A DNA stretch of 64,000 nt from CAZYQW01 sp964649825 (lineage in GTDB: Bacteria; Planctomycetota; B15-G4; JADJEK01). The stretch is from contig CAZYQW010000121.1 in assembly GCA_964649825.1 (NCBI GenBank), positions 1-64,000 of the forward strand. The letters run 5' to 3'. This document shows, piece by piece, positions 25,562-34,594 of the stretch. Made by a program: the position numbers and the translations under genes. Under the pieces are notes generated by a model, which did not search any database, was not told where the DNA came from, and saw only the letters and a program-made list of their open reading frames with translations. Position 1 is the stretch's first letter, and the number at the start of each line of letters is the position of its first letter.

Positions 25562-26896
25562 GTGAAGAGAACCCGCAACGCCTTCATCTGCCAGCAGTGT
25601 GGGCACGAGCACCCGCGATGGGCGGGGCGCTGCGGCGGCTGCGGGGCGTGGAACGCGCTCGTCGAGGAGGCGAGGGCGGCGGGGTCGGCGCGGTTCGGTC
25701 GTCCGCCGGCGGGGCCGATCCCCGTCACGGACGTCCCGGCCGAGGAATGTGCGCGGCTCGGGTCGGGGATTCGGGAGCTGGACCGCGTGCTCGGGGGCGG
25801 GTTCGTCCCGGGTTCCGCGATCCTGATCGGGGGCGAGCCGGGCGTGGGCAAGTCGACGCTTCTGCTCGAGGCGGCGGCGCACCGCGCCGGGGCGGGCGGC
25901 CGGCCCCTCTATGTCTCGGCCGAGGAGTCGGCGGCCCAGATCGCGCTGCGGGCCGAGCGGCTCGGTCTCGCGCGCCGCGAGCTCCTCGTGCTCGCCGAAG
26001 ACCGGCTCGAGGTGATCCTCGACCTCTTGCTCGACGATCCGCCCGAGCTGCTGGTGCTCGACTCGATCCAGACGATCCGCAAGGAGTCGCTCGGCTCCGC
26101 GGCGGGTTCGGTCGCTCAGGTGCGAGAGTGCGCGGCCGAGCTGACCGCCGCGGCGCGGCGGAGCGGCACGGCGCTCGTGCTCGTCGGCCACGTCACCAAG
26201 GACGGAGCGATCGCCGGCCCGCGCGTGCTCGAGCATCTCGTCGACGCCGTCCTCGACTTCGAGGGGGAACGAGAGTCGGAGCTGCGGCTCCTGAGAACCC
26301 TGAAGAACCGCCACGGGCCGGCCGGCGAGGTCGCCGTCTTCGCGATGGGGGAGCGCGGTCTGATCGAGCCGGAGCAGCCCGCCGCCCTGTTCCTTGGCGC
26401 GGCGGGCGCGCGGCCCGGGGCGTCGGTGACCGCGACGATGGAGGGTTCGCGCGTCTTCCTCGTCGAGGTGCAGGCGCTCACGGCGACCGCGGCCTACGGT
26501 CCGCCGCGGGTGCGGGCCAACGGGCTCGACGTCTCCCGTGCCGTCATGCTGGCCGCGGTGTTGACGCGCCGCGCCGGCCTTGCGCTCGGAGATCAGGACA
26601 TCCACCTGAACGTGGCGGGCGGCTTCCGGCTTTCCGATCCTGCGTGCGACCTCGCGGTCTGCGCCGCGCTCGCGTCCTCGTTCCTCGACCGCGCGCTCCC
26701 CGGGCACGCGCTGCTGTTCGGCGAGGTCGGCCTCGGTGGTGAGGTGCGCGACGTGAAGCGTCCTGCGCTGCGCCTGCGCGAAGCCAAGACGCTCGGCTTC
26801 ACCCAGGCGTTCACGCCGGCCGGCGGCGCGGAGGACGAAGGGCTCGAGGTCCACCGCGTCCGGAGCGTCGACCAGATGCTCGCCGCGATCTTCTGA
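25562..26896 (+). CDS. radA: DNA repair protein RadA
   Basis: 444 aa. RecA-like ATPase that helps branch migration and processing of recombination intermediates. N-terminal zinc finger with Cys10, Cys13, Cys24 and Cys27; Walker A GEPGVGKST (91-99); Walker B ELLVLDSIQT; the RadA-specific KNRHG (248-252, usually KNRFG); and a C-terminal Lon-protease-like domain (about 285-444) with AVCAALASSFLDR and FGEVGLGGEVRDV. GTG start 4 bp after the preceding gene. Convergent with the amidohydrolase (13 bp gap). Confidence 0.95.
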   Translation: MKRTRNAFICQQCGHEHPRWAGRCGGCGAWNALVEEARAAGSARFGRPPAGPIPVTDVPAEECARLGSGIRELDRVLGGGFVPGSAILIGGEPGVGKSTLLLEAAAHRAGAGGRPLYVSAEESAAQIALRAERLGLARRELLVLAEDRLEVILDLLLDDPPELLVLDSIQTIRKESLGSAAGSVAQVRECAAELTAAARRSGTALVLVGHVTKDGAIAGPRVLEHLVDAVLDFEGERESELRLLRTLKNRHGPAGEVAVFAMGERGLIEPEQPAALFLGAAGARPGASVTATMEGSRVFLVEVQALTATAAYGPPRVRANGLDVSRAVMLAAVLTRRAGLALGDQDIHLNVAGGFRLSDPACDLAVCAALASSFLDRALPGHALLFGEVGLGGEVRDVKRPALRLREAKTLGFTQAFTPAGGAEDEGLEVHRVRSVDQMLAAIF

Positions 26897-26909
26897 CGCG
26901 GCGGCGCGA

Positions 26910-28241
26910 TCAGCGCGCGAGCCCGGCTCGCGAGAAGAGCGCGGCCGCGTTCCGCTCGACCTGGTCCTTGACCGCATCCTCGTCGAGAAACGTCGGGCGG
27001 CCCCGCTCGACCACGACCTCTCCGTCGACGTAGACCCGCACGATGTCGGATCGATCGGCCGCGTAGATCACCCGCGACGCGACGTCTCCGTTCGGGATGA
27101 CGTGGATCCCGCCGAGGTCGATCTCGACCAAGTCGGCGCGCTTGCCGACCTCGAGGCTGCCGATCTCGTCGGCCATCCCGAGCGCCGCCGCGCCGTCGAT
27201 CGTGACCAGCCGCAGCGCGCGCGCCGCGGGGAGCGCCGTCGGGCCGAACGACGGTTTCTGGAGGAGGGCGGCGAGGCGTGCTTCGCGCAGCGCGTCGAGG
27301 TTGTTGTTGCACGGCGCGCCGTCGGCTCCGATCGACACCGGCACCCCGCGTTCCAGGTAGCGGGAGATCGGGGCGATCCCCGAGCCGAGCTTCAGGTTCG
27401 ACGACGGGCAGTGCAGGACGTGGGTTCGGGACGCGACGAGCCGGTCCTCCTCGGCGGCGTCGAGGTGAACCACGTGAGCGAGCCGCAGCCGCTCGTTCGC
27501 GAGACCGACGTGATCGAGGTACTCCAGGTTGCGCCGCCCGGTCGCGCGTCGCACGAGCTCGACCTCTTCGACCTGCTCGGCGCCGTGCGTATGAACGAGC
27601 AGGTCATGTGCGCGAGCCGCGTCGCCGACGTCGCGCAGCAACCCTTCGCTGCACGACAGCGCGAAGCGGGGGGCGAGGCAGGCGCGTAGCCGGGCGCCCT
27701 CGGCCGGCGGGAACGCGCGTCCGAGCGCGAGCGCCTCGTCGAGCCCGCGCACTCCATCCTCGCGGAGCGGATCGGGCACGTCTTCGCCCTCGTTCATCAG
27801 GCACTTGCCGATCACGGCCCGGATGGGAATCGCTCGCAGCGTCTCGAAGGCGACGTCCGTGTGACGCACGGTCTCCATCGACAAGAACGCGGTGGTGCCG
27901 CCCTTGAGCATCTCCACCGCGGCGAGCTGCATCGACGCGGCGATCGAGCTCGGGTCGTGCGCGGCCTCGAGCGGCCAGATTCGCCGTTTCAACCAATCGA
28001 GCAGGCGCAAGTCGTCGGCGGCCCCCCGAAACAGGGTTTGGCAGCCGTGAACGTGGGTCTGCACGAATCCGGGGAGGAGCGCGTGACCACCCAGCGAGCG
28101 ACGCACTCCCGCTGGGGGTGGGCGCTCGCCTTCCGGCACGATCGCTCCGATGCGGCCGTTCTCGACCAACAGAGAGCCGCGGAACACGTCCCCGCCCGGG
28201 TTCTGGGTGACGAGGAGCGCGTCGTCGAGGAGGATTCGCAT
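26910..28241 (-). CDS. Amidohydrolase, SAH/MTA deaminase-like (ATZ/TRZ family)
   Basis: 443 aa. Metal-dependent hydrolase of the cytosine-deaminase/chlorohydrolase group, typically deaminating S-adenosylhomocysteine, 5'-methylthioadenosine or guanine-like compounds. Metal ligands are visible: QTHVHG (about 61-66), HTHGAEQ (the second metal/catalytic region), HVVHLD, and SIGADGAPCNNN with the catalytic Asp. HCPSSNLKLGSGI is diagnostic of the MTA/SAH deaminase branch. The C-terminal EIGSLEVGKRADLVEIDL is the composite-domain strand of amidohydrolases. Exact substrate is uncertain. Faces radA tail to tail. Confidence 0.87.
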   Translation of the reverse strand: MRILLDDALLVTQNPGGDVFRGSLLVENGRIGAIVPEGERPPPAGVRRSLGGHALLPGFVQTHVHGCQTLFRGAADDLRLLDWLKRRIWPLEAAHDPSSIAASMQLAAVEMLKGGTTAFLSMETVRHTDVAFETLRAIPIRAVIGKCLMNEGEDVPDPLREDGVRGLDEALALGRAFPPAEGARLRACLAPRFALSCSEGLLRDVGDAARAHDLLVHTHGAEQVEEVELVRRATGRRNLEYLDHVGLANERLRLAHVVHLDAAEEDRLVASRTHVLHCPSSNLKLGSGIAPISRYLERGVPVSIGADGAPCNNNLDALREARLAALLQKPSFGPTALPAARALRLVTIDGAAALGMADEIGSLEVGKRADLVEIDLGGIHVIPNGDVASRVIYAADRSDIVRVYVDGEVVVERGRPTFLDEDAVKDQVERNAAALFSRAGLAR

Positions 28242-28648
28242 GCCTGAGCAGGATACCGGACTCGGCCCGACGCGAAACGTCTCGGCGGTGATCGAAACCC
28301 TGGCTTTTTGCGCAGCATCTCAGGGAGTCGTTACCGGATCGGGAGTTACGCACTTCGCAAACTTAAAGTTACTTGCAGTCTTCCCCTCCGATCGTCCTAA
28401 CCCTTGTTTCAGGACGGCTCTCCACAATGAAAAAAATGAAAATCCGTTGAAAGAACCGCAAGTTACGGTTGGCCAGAGAGCCTATACTCTCCGGTGTACA
28501 GAGTTGGTCCACTCGGGTTCTGACCCGCGCCCCCCACCTCGACATGCGCGAGGGCCAACCTCAGTAGGCTGCGTATCGGCACGTGGTCCTGTTGTGGAGC
28601 TGGGAGTATGACGAGACCAACAAGGGACCTGACGAGAGAGTCGGCCCG
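28242..28648 (+). promoter_or_regulatory. AT-richer regulatory region upstream of the sigma factor gene
   Basis: This is one of the few visibly AT-rich stretches of the window (about 28300-28500). It contains an A-tract around 28427-28446, a small inverted repeat AACCG-N7-CGGTT (28454-28470), and TATACT at 28483-28488, a good -10 hexamer. No -35 at 17 bp matches well, so promoter class is open. The inverted repeat just upstream of the -10 could be an operator or an ECF-type -35 element. Confidence 0.4.
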
Positions 28649-29404
28649 ATGATGGATCACGGAGGAGCCAGCCCAACCGCGTCGTCCCTCAGCGCCGCCG
28701 AGATGGAGCGCCGCGTCGAGCGGATCGCGCGCGAGTCCGAGGATGAGAAGCTCGCACAGACGTTCCTTCGTTTCCGGAAGAGCGAGCTCTCTCTCGCTCA
28801 CCTCAATACGAGCCTCATGGACAATTTCCGGGTCCACCGGAATCTCGAAGCGTACTCGCTGCTCTATGAGCTGAACTACAAAGAGTTTCTGCTCGTCATC
28901 CTGAAGCGGCTCCGGTTCCTCAACGCGACCCTCGACGCCAACGACGTCCTCCAGGACGTCTTCGTGTCGATCTTCCGCTATCCCCACAAGTTCCGCGACG
29001 AGAAGGAGTTCTCGTTTCGAAACTGGTCCTACTCGATCATCCGGAATACCATTCTGAAGCACCTGCGCACGGGCAACGGCCCGTCGGTGTCGTCGGATGG
29101 GTTCGCCGAGACGATCGAAGACGACCAGAGCCCGAGCCCGCTCGGCGCGCTCGTGAAGGAAGAGAGTCGAGGTGAGTGCGGTTTCCTCTGGTTGCTTTTC
29201 CTGGCGAACTACTCGCAAGCCTATGAGGAGCGATTGAACGAGCGTGAGAAGAAGGCCCTGACGCTGATCGAGGTCGATGGCGTCCGTTACCGCGAAGCCT
29301 CCGAGGTGCTCGACATCAAGCTCGAGAACCTGAAGATGGTCATCTGCCGCGCCCGCAAGAAGATCTTCCGCGCGATCGGCGAAGTGGCAGGAGGTGAGTC
29401 ATGA
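28649..29404 (+). CDS. ECF-like RNA polymerase sigma factor
   Basis: 251 aa from the ATG at 28649 (or 273 aa from a GTG at 28583). Region 2 lies at about 85-160: a helix ending DANDVLQDVFVSIFRYP, then FRNWSYSIIRNTILKHLR, the DNA-melting and -10 recognition part. Region 4 (about 200-248), LNEREKKALTLIEVDGVRYREASEVLDIKLENLKMVICRARKK, is the -35-binding helix-turn-helix. Between them is a poorly conserved linker. The N-terminal extension of about 60 residues is longer than in typical ECF factors. Its stop overlaps the next gene (ATGA), the usual arrangement with an anti-sigma partner. Confidence 0.88.
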   Translation: MMDHGGASPTASSLSAAEMERRVERIARESEDEKLAQTFLRFRKSELSLAHLNTSLMDNFRVHRNLEAYSLLYELNYKEFLLVILKRLRFLNATLDANDVLQDVFVSIFRYPHKFRDEKEFSFRNWSYSIIRNTILKHLRTGNGPSVSSDGFAETIEDDQSPSPLGALVKEESRGECGFLWLLFLANYSQAYEERLNEREKKALTLIEVDGVRYREASEVLDIKLENLKMVICRARKKIFRAIGEVAGGES

Positions 29405-30453
29405 CCGTCGAACTGCGGTTTATGCCTTGCGCCGAGTTCGAGCTCTCGATCCATGGCTACGTCGACCAGGAAGCCAGCCCCGCCGACGCGAACGCGTTGC
29501 TCGTCCACCTCGAGCTGTGCGACGACTGCCGCGCTGCGGTCGAGATGCTCCGCCGTCAGATTCGGGCCCACCGCGATGCCGTCGACTTCGGCAAGATCGC
29601 GGACGCGTTCGATCAGAAGGCGTTCTTCAAGTCGCTGACCGGTTCGCTCATGATGTCGAACCTGGAGCGCCTCGCCGCGTTGCTGTACGACCTCGGGAAG
29701 GCCTACTACCTGGTTGGGAACGACTCGAAGATCCTGACCTACGTCCAGAAGAAGGCGGTCTCGATCGAGCGCGCGAAGGCCGAGGGCCGGCGGCTCGCGC
29801 ACGAGACGTCCAAGCTGATCGAACAAGGCGAGACCGAGACGAGCGCGAACCGCACGCGGGCTTCGGTGCGGCGTGCGGATCAGCTCTTCCGTGGCCGTCG
29901 CGGCGGGCGCAGTGCACGCATCGGGGCACGATCCGGTCGCGGGGCGCTCGACAATGCGCGACGTTTTCTCGAGGAGTGCCTGATTCTCGACTCGACCCAC
30001 GCGGAGGCGCGCCACTATCTCGCGCTGTACTTCACGCGGATCGGGCGCAACGAAGAGGCGATGGCCGAGTACCGAAAGCTGATCGCCCAACCCGATCTCA
30101 AGCCGCTCAACCGCGTCATGGCAATGCAAGCACTCGCCTGCTGTCACGGTGATCGGCTCGAGTACGACAAAGCGGTCGAGATCCTGGATCAGATCGTCCA
30201 GGAAGGGTTGATCCCCGATCGCGACATGCGGTTCTTCCCGGTTTGGCTCAGCCTTGCGATGTTCCAGGCGAAGCTGCTTCGATTCGATCGATCCACGGAG
30301 ACGTTCGGGGAGCTCATCGCGCGCTACCCGAACCGCGTCGACGAGGCGCGTCGGGTCCTGGATCGAGCGGACGTGTTTCGAGCTCTCCTCCGACGTGAGT
30401 CGGAGTTCCATTCCGGATTGGTTCGCCGTTACCCGATGCTTTTTGCCGGGTAG
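29401..30453 (+). CDS. ZAS zinc-finger/TPR protein, probable anti-sigma factor
   Basis: 350 aa. N-terminal His36-x3-Cys40-x2-Cys43 (in VHLELCDDC) is the zinc anti-sigma (ZAS/zf-HC2) motif, which binds and holds ECF sigma factors. The C-terminal half (about 180-330) is helical, with TPR spacing (LDNARRFLEECLILDSTHAEARHYLALY, then NEEAMAEYRKL, then YDKAVEILDQIVQEG). No transmembrane helix is visible, so it would be cytoplasmic, unlike many anti-sigma factors. A basic Arg/Gly-rich linker (about 152-178) joins the halves. Start overlaps the sigma stop by 4 nt. Confidence 0.78.
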   Translation: MTVELRFMPCAEFELSIHGYVDQEASPADANALLVHLELCDDCRAAVEMLRRQIRAHRDAVDFGKIADAFDQKAFFKSLTGSLMMSNLERLAALLYDLGKAYYLVGNDSKILTYVQKKAVSIERAKAEGRRLAHETSKLIEQGETETSANRTRASVRRADQLFRGRRGGRSARIGARSGRGALDNARRFLEECLILDSTHAEARHYLALYFTRIGRNEEAMAEYRKLIAQPDLKPLNRVMAMQALACCHGDRLEYDKAVEILDQIVQEGLIPDRDMRFFPVWLSLAMFQAKLLRFDRSTETFGELIARYPNRVDEARRVLDRADVFRALLRRESEFHSGLVRRYPMLFAG

Positions 30454-30484
30454 GTTACGAGCTGCCTGCAAGGTAGGGACGGAT

Positions 30485-31213
30485 ATGTTTCGAGGCAAAC
30501 AGTTGAGATCCAAGCGAGCGAAGGGATGGGTGCTACCCCTGTCCCTGGCGTTGTGGGCTCCAACGGTGGAGGCGCAAGACCAGGACGCCCCCGTGATGGC
30601 GCCGAACGCGAGCGCTTCCTACGACTCGAAGGCCGATCCCACCCACGACTGTCTGGTCCACGTGACGGCCGATCCGCAGGCGAAGGTCATCCACGACACC
30701 GACACGCCGGCGTCGCGGCTCCTGGCGGTGAACGCCGCGCTCGCCTCGAGTCCGTCGGATCAGACACGCGACCTGAAGCAAGTGGACGTGACGGTGGCGG
30801 CGAACGACATCCTCCGGACCAGCACGAGCGAGTCGGGTGTCGTTCTGCAAGGGACGTTCGTTGTTTCGGTCACTTCGGAACTGCGCCTCGTGCCGGCGGC
30901 CAAGAAGGGACAGAAGACGGCGATCCTCCTATTGGGAAACCTCACGACCGACAAGAAGAAGCTCGTGGCGGTGCACCGAGTGCACGCCGTCCCGCTCAGC
31001 GCGAACGAATCGTTCGCCCTGACTGACCTCGCCCGGTACCTCGATACGGTGCCGGCGCTGCAGGGCAAAGGCCTGCAGGTCGAGATCGTCGCCACCGCGC
31101 CGCTGATCCAGACCGGCGAGCTCATCACGCGGTCCGAGATCCGCGCGACGTACGAGATCGGTTCCGCGTCGAAGCACGCGCTGATCGAGACGGCCGTCCC
31201 GGCCACGAACTGA
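30485..31213 (+). CDS. Secreted protein of unknown function
   Basis: 242 aa. Signal peptide: basic MFRGKQLRSKRAKG, then the hydrophobic WVLPLSLALWAP, with a cut probably after VEA or nearby. The mature protein is polar and beta-rich; stretches such as VVLQGTFVVSVTSELRLVP and TAILLLGNLTTDKKKLVAVHRVHAVPL alternate hydrophobic residues. No family recognised. It is 31 bp after the ZAS gene with AGGGAC upstream, so it is probably in the sigma operon. A terminator hairpin follows. Confidence 0.7.
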   Translation: MFRGKQLRSKRAKGWVLPLSLALWAPTVEAQDQDAPVMAPNASASYDSKADPTHDCLVHVTADPQAKVIHDTDTPASRLLAVNAALASSPSDQTRDLKQVDVTVAANDILRTSTSESGVVLQGTFVVSVTSELRLVPAAKKGQKTAILLLGNLTTDKKKLVAVHRVHAVPLSANESFALTDLARYLDTVPALQGKGLQVEIVATAPLIQTGELITRSEIRATYEIGSASKHALIETAVPATN

Positions 31214-31235
31214 TCCATCCGAGAGCCGACCGCTC

Positions 31236-31275
31236 GGAGCGCGTCCCCGTTCGCGGCGACGCGCTCCTTCGTTTT
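31236..31275 (+). terminator. Rho-independent terminator of the sigma operon
   Basis: GGAGCGCGTC pairs perfectly with GACGCGCTCC (10 bp, 12-nt loop), followed by TTCGTTTTCG. It begins 22 bp after the stop of the secreted protein gene. Confidence 0.75.
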
Positions 31276-31304
31276 CGTCGGCCACCAGGTAGCCTGGTTG
31301 GTCC

Positions 31305-33472
31305 GTGCCAGACCCTACTCAAGTCCTCACCGTGCCACGACTGCTCGACAACCTGAACGACGCTCAGCGCGAAGCGGTGCTCCACGCGAGCGGACCGCTT
31401 CTGGTCGTCGCGGGCGCCGGGACCGGGAAGACTCGGGTCATCACGCATCGCATCGCGCACCGGGTCGACCAAGGACTCCACCCGTCGGAGATCCTGGCGA
31501 TCACGTTCACGAACAAGGCGGCGGGTGAGATGCGCGAGCGAGTCCAGGCGCTCGTCGGGCTCTCGCGGATCTGGATCTCGACCTTCCATGCGTTCGGCGC
31601 TCGCTTCCTGCGGATGGAGGCCGAGGCGGCCGGGTTGAGCTCGAACTTCACGATCTTCGACGCGGGCGACCAGCGCGCGCTCGTGAAGCAGATCCTGAAG
31701 GAGCGGCGGCTCATCGGCGGCACGCGTCGCGCCAGTGACTATGCGGCCACGATCTCGCGGCTGAAGAACGATGACTTCGACCGGGCGGACGCGGGAGAGG
31801 CGATCGACGAGATCGACCGGCAGGTCTTCGAGGCGTACGAGCAGACGCTCGCGGCGAGCCAGGCGCTCGACTTCGACGATCTCCTCGTCCGTCCGCTGCG
31901 GCTGCTGCGCTCGAACGAGGAGGTGCGACGTCGGTTCGCGTCGCGCTTCCGGACCGTGCTCGTGGATGAGTACCAGGACACGAATCGGCTGCAGTACGAG
32001 CTGCTCCGCCTGCTCGTCCGGGACCATGGCGACATCTGCGCGACCGGCGATCCGGATCAGTCGATCTATCGGTGGCGCGGAGCCGAGATCCGCAACATCC
32101 TCGAGTTCGAGTCCGACTTCGAGGGGACGCGGGTCGTGAAGCTCGAGGAGAACTATCGCTCGACGAACGTCATCCTGCGCGCGGCGAGCGCGGTGATCTC
32201 GCACAACCGGTTCCGGATCGACCGGGAGCTCCGTTCATCCCTCGGGGAAGGCGAGAAGGTCCGCGTGGTGGAGGCGGCAACCGACCGCGAGGAGGCCTAC
32301 GCGGTCGCGCGCGGCATCGTCCGCGCGGTCGACGACGGCTATGACCTCTCCGACGTCGCCGTCTTCTACCGCACGAACTCCTGCTCTCGGGTCCTGGAGG
32401 AGGCGTGCCGTCGCGCGAACCTCCCGTACGTCATCGTGGGCGCGGTCGAGTTCTACGAACGTCGCGAGGTGAAGGATCTCCTCGCGTACCTGCGCCTCGT
32501 CGTGAATCCATACGACAAGCTCGATCTCGCGCGCGTGGTCAACGTGCCTGCGCGCGGCGTTGGCGCGAAGAGCCTCGCGAAGCTGGTCGAGCACGGCGAC
32601 GAGACCGGACGCCCCGTGGTCGATCTCGTCTTCGACATCGACTCGGTGCCGGATCTTACGAAACGGGCGCGCGAGGGGATCCGCGAGTTCGGCGACGTCC
32701 TCGCCGAGCTCATGGAGGGAAGCGAATCGGCGGTCGGGCCGATCCTCGACCGGCTCCTCGAACGGATCGAGTACCGCAGCTACCTGGAGGCAGACGACGA
32801 TCCACTCCTGCCGGATCGGCTCGAGAACATCGAAGAGCTCCGGCGCGCCGTCGCCGAGTACGACGCACAGAACCCGGACGGCAGCCTCGCCCACTTCCTC
32901 GCCGAGACCGCGTTGATCCGTTCGCGCGCATCGAACGACGAAGAGGTGCCGAAGGTGACGCTCATGACGCTGCATTCGGCGAAGGGGCTCGAGTTCCCCG
33001 TCGTCTTCATCACCGCGCTCGAGGAGGGGGTGCTGCCGCACGCGCGTTCGCTCGCCACGGACGATGGAGTCGAGGAGGAGCGGCGTCTGTTCTACGTCGG
33101 GATGACGCGCGCGCAGCGGCGGCTCACGCTGTCGTACGCGCGCTCGCGGATGGAGGCCGGCCAGTATCGCGGGCGCTCGATCCCGTCGCAATTCCTGTCC
33201 GAGCTCCCGGCCGAGGAGGTGGACGGGTGGGTGCCGAACCGTGCGGACGTCGCGGTGTTCGACGAGTCGTCGTTCTACGAGCCGGACTACGATGACCACG
33301 GCGAGGCGCCGTTCGCGTCGGGTGACCGCGTCGTGCACGATCACTTCGGCGTCGGCCGCGTGGTTCGGCTCCACGGATTCGGCGCTTCGGCGCAGGTGAC
33401 GGTCGACTTCATGGGTCACGGGCAGAAGAAGCTGATCCTCCAGTACGCGCGCCTGAAGAAAACCCGGGAACA

Positions 33473-33476
<4 letters not shown>
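31305..33476 (+). CDS. pcrA: UvrD/PcrA-type superfamily 1 DNA helicase
   Basis: 723 aa. 3'-5' ATP-dependent helicase for repair and replication restart. Seen: motif I VAGAGTGKTRVITHR (about 38-52), Ia LAITFTNKAAGEMRER, II VLVDEYQDTN, III GDPDQSIYRWRGA, IV VVKLEENYRSTNVIL, V VTLMTLHSAKGLEFPVVF, VI EERRLFYVGMTRAQRRL. The C-terminal 60 residues (GDRVVHDHFGVGRVVRL...) are the Tudor-like domain that PcrA/UvrD use to touch RNA polymerase. The GTG at 31305 is the assumed start. It is followed by a coupled AAA+ gene (ATGA). Confidence 0.93.
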
Positions 33477-34426
<950 letters not shown>

Positions 34427-34594
34427 GTCGGTCGAGTGCGGCCGAGCCGTAGAGTCGCGGACCGACGTTCCCGGGCGGTTCCGAGGTTGGACGGATCTTC
34501 GGCCGGGTCCGCGTGTTGAGTCTGGCGATCCGGTGCGGTTCAATAGGCGGCTTGGCTGCCGCTCGGCCAACCACTCAGCCCATGGAGCCCCCCG

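Noticed and set aside
28427..28450. Seven-codon leader ORF (MKKMKIR) with AGGACGG upstream, before the sigma gene
   Set aside because: Too short to separate from chance in an A-rich stretch; no attenuator-like hairpin pair is clear.
34544..34570. Possible sigma-54 promoter (TGGCGATCCGGTGC) before the FHA-CAP gene
   Set aside because: GG to GC spacing is 9 instead of the required 10 and the rest of the consensus is poor.
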